NCBI GenBank assembly: GCA_965232485.1
Contig: OZ246975.1
Location: forward strand, 1,054,001-1,118,000
Reading direction: 5' to 3'
Length of the DNA: 64,000 bases
Source of the DNA: VXPQ01 sp965232485
Lineage (GTDB): Bacteria > Bacteroidota > Rhodothermia > Rhodothermales > VXPQ01
A model generated the notes under the pieces. It ran no database searches and was not told where the DNA came from. It saw only the letters and a program-made list of their open reading frames with translations. Both the position numbers and the translations under genes were made by a program. Shown in pieces: positions 59,875-64,000 of the stretch (positions are counted from its first letter, which is position 1; the number at the start of each line of letters is the position of its first letter).

Positions 59875-62163
59875 CTATAAACGATACGTGTAATTGAGTT
59901 TGAGCGACGCGCCCTGCGAAACGGTTCTCAAATCGCGGTTGTCGAATAGCCCGGCGCCCCTGTTCTCCCAGTTGTGCCGATACACAAGGAAAATATTCGA
60001 TCCCGGCTGCACGATCCAGCGTAGCCGGGCAAAAACCCCCGCCAGCTGGCTCACGTCATCGTACTGGATTTGCAATAATGCGGACACGAAGGGCGTCGGA
60101 TCCCATTCGCCTTCAATTTCATAGACATTTGCGGTGAATGCGCCCCGAGGCAAGTCCACATCGTTATACCCAATGCTGGTCCCGATGCTGACGCCGGCGC
60201 TCGGACGAAATGTCGCGCGAACGGAAATCTCCGTACTGGAGCCATCCCAGAATTCTCCCCATTCCACGCCGCCGTATACGGAAACCTTCCGCCTGCCCGC
60301 CGTGAAGCCGCCCACGGAATACCGCTGCACCGTATAGCCCCCTGGCAAAATATCCAGCCCGTCGCTGACCTCGAACGCATTGTAGAGTTCCTCAAAGCGC
60401 CGCGTAGCCTGGACGGACACGTTGTCGCCGCTTTCGAACTCGATTCCGAGCAGCTCCACCTCCCACTCCCGCTCTTCGGGAACGCCTGTATCCATAGCGA
60501 CCAGATGCCGGTATTGCACCCCGAAGCCAAGCTGCCGTATCTGCTTGATCCGGGCGGGCCGGGGCTGCCAATTGATGCGCGGCTCGACGCGGCGAAAATT
60601 GTTGCGCTGCACGAAACCCACCTGCGGATCGTAATCGGCGCCGAATTCCCGATAGGAAATATGCCCGGACCAGATATCGTTGGGGAAATTGAGGCGGAGG
60701 CCGCGCGCGGACAAGTCATTCAGCGATTTCGTACCCGGAGCGACATTGGAGTTGGCGACGGCGAAGAGTTCGACTTCGGCGTTCTTGTCCCCCAGAAAAT
60801 GCCGGGTCGCCAGTTGCACGTCCACGCCGAAAGTATGCCCGGTTTCCGGGGCAAAGCCCATGGCGTCTTCCGACCTGGCGCGGCGCGTATACATCGCGCC
60901 GATGGTGGACTGTTCGAAAACGGGATGCCGCACGCGGGCCACCGTAAACTGTTCATTGGGAATCTCGACGTTTTCCTCGTCTTCGTTCTGGTAAGTCAAA
61001 TCCCCGACGCCTACCTGAAAAAAACCTACGTCGGTCTTGCCCGCCTGACCGGTCATGCGCACGCCATAGTTAATGGGCGCAGGTTGTCCATCCGTCAACC
61101 CAATGTTGCGCGAAAAGAACGGCGTGGGGTTGCTGCGCGGGGCGAAGGAAAAAATACCGGCGCCTTCCAGGAAAAATCCGCGCTGCTCGGGGAAGCGAAG
61201 CGGAAAGCGCGTCAGGTTCACGCGCCGCTGATCCGCCTCGACTTCGGCGAAATCGGTGTTGAACGAGAGCGAGGCGCGGAGACTGGGCGTTACGCTGTAG
61301 TTCAAATCCAGGCTGACGTCGCCGGGATACGTTACGGGATCGGCGTCCCCGGGCGTCTTGCGCCAGTTCCCGATGGCGGACGGAACCGCCTCCAGCCCAA
61401 TGCCCTGCGACATATCCCGGAGACCAGTCAGTTCGCCCGCGAAAATCGGACGCAACAAGCCTTCGTTGCGGCGCCACCCTCGCCAAAGCATTTCTTCGTT
61501 CGTACGCCGGATCGTGCGCTGGAAATTGACGCCCCATTCGTCCGACGCCGGATCGAAATTCAGCGTCCGGAACGGGATGCTGACTTCCAGGGACCATCCG
61601 TCGGGGCGACGGGCCGTGCGTACGTCCCAAATACCGTTCCAGGCGCGGCCCCCACTGCGGAAAAACGAGGTACTGCCGCCGACAAGAAGCGCATCTCCCC
61701 GCATCCCGTTCGGATTCGTCTCGAAAAAGTACCCGGTGCGACCATCCTGGAACGTGTCCAGAATCCACATGAACCGGTCGTCGGTATACAAAAAGGCGTC
61801 GCGGCGTTTCTGGTAAGCGATGACGCCATCGGGGTCGTCGTACAGGATGGCGCCAATGTACAGCCGATCCTTGTCGTACGCGATGCGAACTTCCGTCCGA
61901 CGGGAAGGACGCGCCCCTTCGACCGGCTCCTGTTGCGTAAAGTCATCGATCGGAACGGCTTGGCTCCAGGCCTCCTCCACGATGCGCCCGTCCAGATTGA
62001 TCCGGTCCTCGTCGGCAAGCCGATGCGCCTGGAGCACAGGAAGCGCATCGTCTGCGGACGCCTGGGCGAATGTCGGGGCGGGCAACGTCACAAGAACGCA
62101 CCCGACCAGCAGCAAGGACAGGACGGGAACGGACTTTAACGCGCGATGCGAACGAAAATTCAA
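59875..62163 (-). CDS. DUF5916 outer-membrane protein with CBM9-like N-terminus
   Basis: The 762-residue product has a signal peptide (about residues 1-34, ending TFAQ). A carbohydrate-binding family 9-like sandwich follows (about 50-225; DGRIVEEAWSQAVPIDDFTQ, YIGAILYDD, FETNPNGMRGDALL, GWSLEVSIPF). The long remainder has alternating strands typical of DUF5916, probably an outer-membrane barrel, ending in an aromatic/basic strand (LKLNYTYRL). It is read in the same direction as the two sulfatases and may share their transcript, suggesting a surface polysaccharide-binding role. Confidence 0.85.
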   Translation of the reverse strand: MNFRSHRALKSVPVLSLLLVGCVLVTLPAPTFAQASADDALPVLQAHRLADEDRINLDGRIVEEAWSQAVPIDDFTQQEPVEGARPSRRTEVRIAYDKDRLYIGAILYDDPDGVIAYQKRRDAFLYTDDRFMWILDTFQDGRTGYFFETNPNGMRGDALLVGGSTSFFRSGGRAWNGIWDVRTARRPDGWSLEVSIPFRTLNFDPASDEWGVNFQRTIRRTNEEMLWRGWRRNEGLLRPIFAGELTGLRDMSQGIGLEAVPSAIGNWRKTPGDADPVTYPGDVSLDLNYSVTPSLRASLSFNTDFAEVEADQRRVNLTRFPLRFPEQRGFFLEGAGIFSFAPRSNPTPFFSRNIGLTDGQPAPINYGVRMTGQAGKTDVGFFQVGVGDLTYQNEDEENVEIPNEQFTVARVRHPVFEQSTIGAMYTRRARSEDAMGFAPETGHTFGVDVQLATRHFLGDKNAEVELFAVANSNVAPGTKSLNDLSARGLRLNFPNDIWSGHISYREFGADYDPQVGFVQRNNFRRVEPRINWQPRPARIKQIRQLGFGVQYRHLVAMDTGVPEEREWEVELLGIEFESGDNVSVQATRRFEELYNAFEVSDGLDILPGGYTVQRYSVGGFTAGRRKVSVYGGVEWGEFWDGSSTEISVRATFRPSAGVSIGTSIGYNDVDLPRGAFTANVYEIEGEWDPTPFVSALLQIQYDDVSQLAGVFARLRWIVQPGSNIFLVYRHNWENRGAGLFDNRDLRTVSQGASLKLNYTYRL

Positions 62164-62200
62164 AACGGAAGCGCGGAGTTCGACGAACGGCAGGCAACCC

Positions 62201-62788
62201 CTAAATATAGTATCCGTCCGGCTTGCGTTCGAATCCTTTCGTCTTTATCTCCCCGGAACACGCCCCGCAAGAAACCTTGATGGGCGTCAGAACGCCCGGA
62301 ATACGGTTTTCCCTGCCGCAACGGGGACACGCCGCCTGCCTCGGTTTCAGAGGTTGTTTCAGGTACCCTGCCCGCGGCGTTTTGCCAAGCGGAACGCCAA
62401 AGAGCACTCCCGCCCTGTCCAGCGCTTGCGTCACGACCGGAAGCGGCGCTTCGAAGAATTCCTTGCGCGGATTGATGCGGAAGTCTTTCAGCGCGCCATG
62501 AACCCACTTTTCGGCGGCGTCCCGGGGAGACACATGCACGAAATACACGAGCTCGAAGTCCCTGTATACGGATGTTGACCCACTCAATTCCCCTACGCGC
62601 GCGAAAGGAACGCGAGAGGATTCCCCCACTTTGAATACAGGATTGACAAACGACTCATTGCGAGCAACGTAAAGCCAGCCGACTTTTTTGTATTCCCTCC
62701 TCCGTCTGTCGCAACTTTGTATCGCAAGGAAACTACTCAAAATGTCGTCCTGCAATAACAACTCCAGAGAAAGGTTTTTAGACCTCAT
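62201..62788 (-). CDS. GIY-YIG-like nuclease-domain protein with zinc ribbon
   Basis: The product is about 195 residues. Residues about 38-115 resemble a T5orf172/GIY-YIG-type domain: VGWLYVARNESFV, FKVGESSRVP, RVGELSGSTSVYRDF, EKWVHGAL and NPRKEFFEAPL, in which the last Glu is a candidate metal ligand. Residues about 148-185 hold two CxxC pairs (CPRCGRE, CGACSGE) forming a probable zinc ribbon. The ATG lies inside the end of the ExbB/MotA-like gene, so translation is coupled. The role is unknown; DNA cleavage is inferred from the family. Confidence 0.6.
   Translation of the reverse strand: MRSKNLSLELLLQDDILSSFLAIQSCDRRRREYKKVGWLYVARNESFVNPVFKVGESSRVPFARVGELSGSTSVYRDFELVYFVHVSPRDAAEKWVHGALKDFRINPRKEFFEAPLPVVTQALDRAGVLFGVPLGKTPRAGYLKQPLKPRQAACPRCGRENRIPGVLTPIKVSCGACSGEIKTKGFERKPDGYYI
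62202..62233 (-). promoter_or_regulatory. Candidate promoter for the DUF5916 gene
   Basis: On the minus strand TTCG (62233-62230), a 20-base spacer and TATATTTA (62209-62202) fit the Bacteroidota TTTG/TAnnTTTG pattern. They lie about 40 bases before the DUF5916 start and overlap the end of the GIY-YIG gene. Confidence 0.45.
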
Positions 62789-63482
62789 ATCGCTCGGGGA
62801 CTTCTTTCCTGGCCAATCCGTAGGCGATGGCGACCGCCCACGTCTGGAGTTCCTTGTACCGTCTGCGCACCTGCGCCTGCAGAAAAATGTTGATCGGCCA
62901 CAAGAGAAGGCGCACGCACATCGCCAGCATCGTCGAAACGACTGCAATGCCCAGCCCCACCAGGTCCGAAGCGGCATGGCGACTGCCGCTCGTGAAGAGT
63001 ATGAATATGCCCCATAGCGTCCCGAGTAGCCCAAGACTAAGCGCAATGTAGACCACGGCCGTGATGTACCTGTCTACCTCTTTGTAATTATCGTGATCGA
63101 ATCCGATGTAACGCAACGCGTAATCGAGCATGTTCTGCGGCGTGCCTCCCCGCCCCTGCTCTTCAAGCAATCGCTCGCCTGCGAGACGATAGGGATTGTT
63201 TGGGCGCACCGCAACGATCGCCGCCTGAAAATCCCGCGCCGTCAGCCCGGAAGGCTCGATCCGCAACAACGCCCGCGTGCCTCTCCACTGACGGAAATAG
63301 CGCACATAAGCCGAGCACAGGAAGAAAAGCCCTATCAAAAAAGCAGCGGCGAGCGGGTACTCGAAACCCTGTGCATAGCCGAACAAGTCCCATATCGAGG
63401 TGGCGAGAAAACTGCTCCCTATATCCTGCGAGGGCAAAGCGAGCGTAGTGTCCGCGGCCTGGGGCGAAACAAATTGCATCAT
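62778..63482 (-). CDS. MotA/TolQ/ExbB-like proton-channel membrane protein
   Basis: The 234-residue protein has three membrane helices (about residues 40-65, 140-165 and 170-198). The pair LGLLGTLWGIFILF and VGLGIAVVSTMLAM is the signature of the MotA/TolQ/ExbB channel fold, which uses ion flow to drive partner proteins. No ExbD/TolR or OmpA-type partner gene is next to it. Instead a GIY-YIG-zinc-ribbon gene overlaps its 3' end. It could be part of a defence or envelope-energising system; the sequence does not decide. Confidence 0.7.
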   Translation of the reverse strand: MMQFVSPQAADTTLALPSQDIGSSFLATSIWDLFGYAQGFEYPLAAAFLIGLFFLCSAYVRYFRQWRGTRALLRIEPSGLTARDFQAAIVAVRPNNPYRLAGERLLEEQGRGGTPQNMLDYALRYIGFDHDNYKEVDRYITAVVYIALSLGLLGTLWGIFILFTSGSRHAASDLVGLGIAVVSTMLAMCVRLLLWPINIFLQAQVRRRYKELQTWAVAIAYGLARKEVPERYEV

Positions 63483-63573
63483 CGTGTTGACGGTAAGTAC
63501 GAAATGAAAGAAAGCATGGCGAGACCAGCAAGGACGAAGAGGATAGTAAAGAAATTACGTACCCGGTTTTGCG

Positions 63574-64000
63574 TCAAGGTTTTACAAGTACATTCTGGAC
63601 AGACCCATCTTCCACTTCGATCTCTCGGGTAAAGGCCTGCAGGTCTTCCCGACCAAGCAGATCCCTGAGTTCAAGGCGATAAACGCCGGGCGGCAAAAGA
63701 ACTGAGAATAAAGCTTCTTGAGATACTTCGGAACTCAGCACTTCTTCATTTCCCCGAAAGAAAACGACGCTGGCCTGCGTGGGGGAGCTCAGGGGCAAAT
63801 CCTCAATGACTCCCTGCACGATGGTGTTCCTCTCCACGGGGATATCAACGCGCTTCGTCGATCCGGGATCCGATATGAAACTGAACGTCGTACCCGTAGG
63901 CAGATGCAGCGAAGGATCGGTCAAGGACGCCGGGTCGATGATAACCTGATACGCCGTACTGGGCGCCAGAAAATCGGCGCGCACCACGGTCGAGTCCACG
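63574..64000 (-). CDS. C-terminal part of a carboxypeptidase-regulatory-like/lipoprotein-type protein (partial)
   Basis: Only the last ~141 residues are visible; the gene enters from beyond the window. It shows a beta-sandwich pattern with LFSVLLPPGVYRLELRDLLG, typical of CarboxypepD_reg-like or Big-type domains of surface proteins. It is on the same strand as the ExbB/MotA-like gene, 91 bases upstream, and may share its transcript. Confidence 0.5.
   Translation of the reverse strand, partial: VDSTVVRADFLAPSTAYQVIIDPASLTDPSLHLPTGTTFSFISDPGSTKRVDIPVERNTIVQGVIEDLPLSSPTQASVVFFRGNEEVLSSEVSQEALFSVLLPPGVYRLELRDLLGREDLQAFTREIEVEDGSVQNVLVKP

Noticed and set aside
62225..62240. GTTCGAATCC string resembling a tRNA T-arm
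   Set aside because: It lies inside the GIY-YIG coding region and no matching acceptor, D-arm or anticodon stem can be drawn around it.

Overview
The window is GC-rich, densely coding DNA from a member of the Bacteroidota, most likely a marine or host-associated Rhodothermales lineage. Evidence for this placement includes a C-terminal type IX secretion sorting domain on a giant CotH-like protein, a TonB receptor/DUF4249 pair, DUF5916 and DUF3098 proteins, a fused aspartokinase-homoserine dehydrogenase, and several starts with no recognisable Shine-Dalgarno sequence. The exact taxon is inference.

Layout. (1) 1-4117, minus strand: an operon-like set with three small double-glycine-leader peptides. 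Around them lie a large protein that appears to combine an inactive C39 peptidase-like domain, a PqqD/RRE-like segment and a glycosyltransferase-like domain, plus a membrane protein and a membrane-anchored thioredoxin-fold protein cut by the window edge. I read this as a bacteriocin/RiPP-type locus and it is the main candidate for an undescribed system. (2) 4.4-12.6 kb: a VOC protein, an SGNH hydrolase, a large lipoprotein with beta-propeller, HEAT and cytochrome c domains, a DNA alkyltransferase and a UPF0182 membrane protein. (3) 12.8-31 kb: a surface/catabolic region with the CotH/lamin-tail protein, DUF1080 hydrolase, MFS transporter, Gfo/Idh/MocA oxidoreductase, cupredoxin-HEAT, FG-GAP and propeller-HEAT proteins, a phytanoyl-CoA-type dioxygenase, a HipA-like kinase with a HipN-like partner, and a DUF5060 glycosidase-like protein. 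(4) 31-37.4 kb: wreckage of a PHP-ATPase gene and an AlbA/RecG-like gene, an SDR reductase, Hsp20, and the DUF4249/TonB pair. (5) about 37.5-42.2 kb: an AT-richer accessory island with a deleted IS3 remnant, a complete IS3 element with intact DDE residues, unknown small genes and a DUF3883 nuclease-like protein. (6) 42.3-56.1 kb: housekeeping genes gyrA, lysine 6-aminotransferase, lipA, ndk, a NamZ-like lipoprotein, DUF3098, PBP4, mreD, and the thrA-dapB-dapA aspartate/lysine block. (7) 56.3-64 kb: two tandem sulfatases, a DUF5916 outer-membrane protein, and a translationally coupled pair of an ExbB/MotA-like channel protein and a GIY-YIG zinc-ribbon protein.

A family of interspersed non-coding repeats (five copies seen) runs through the window. 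One copy with perfect 16-bp terminal inverted repeats sits inside the thrA-dapB transcription unit. No tRNA, rRNA or CRISPR array was found. All assignments come from reading motifs by eye; no database search was run.
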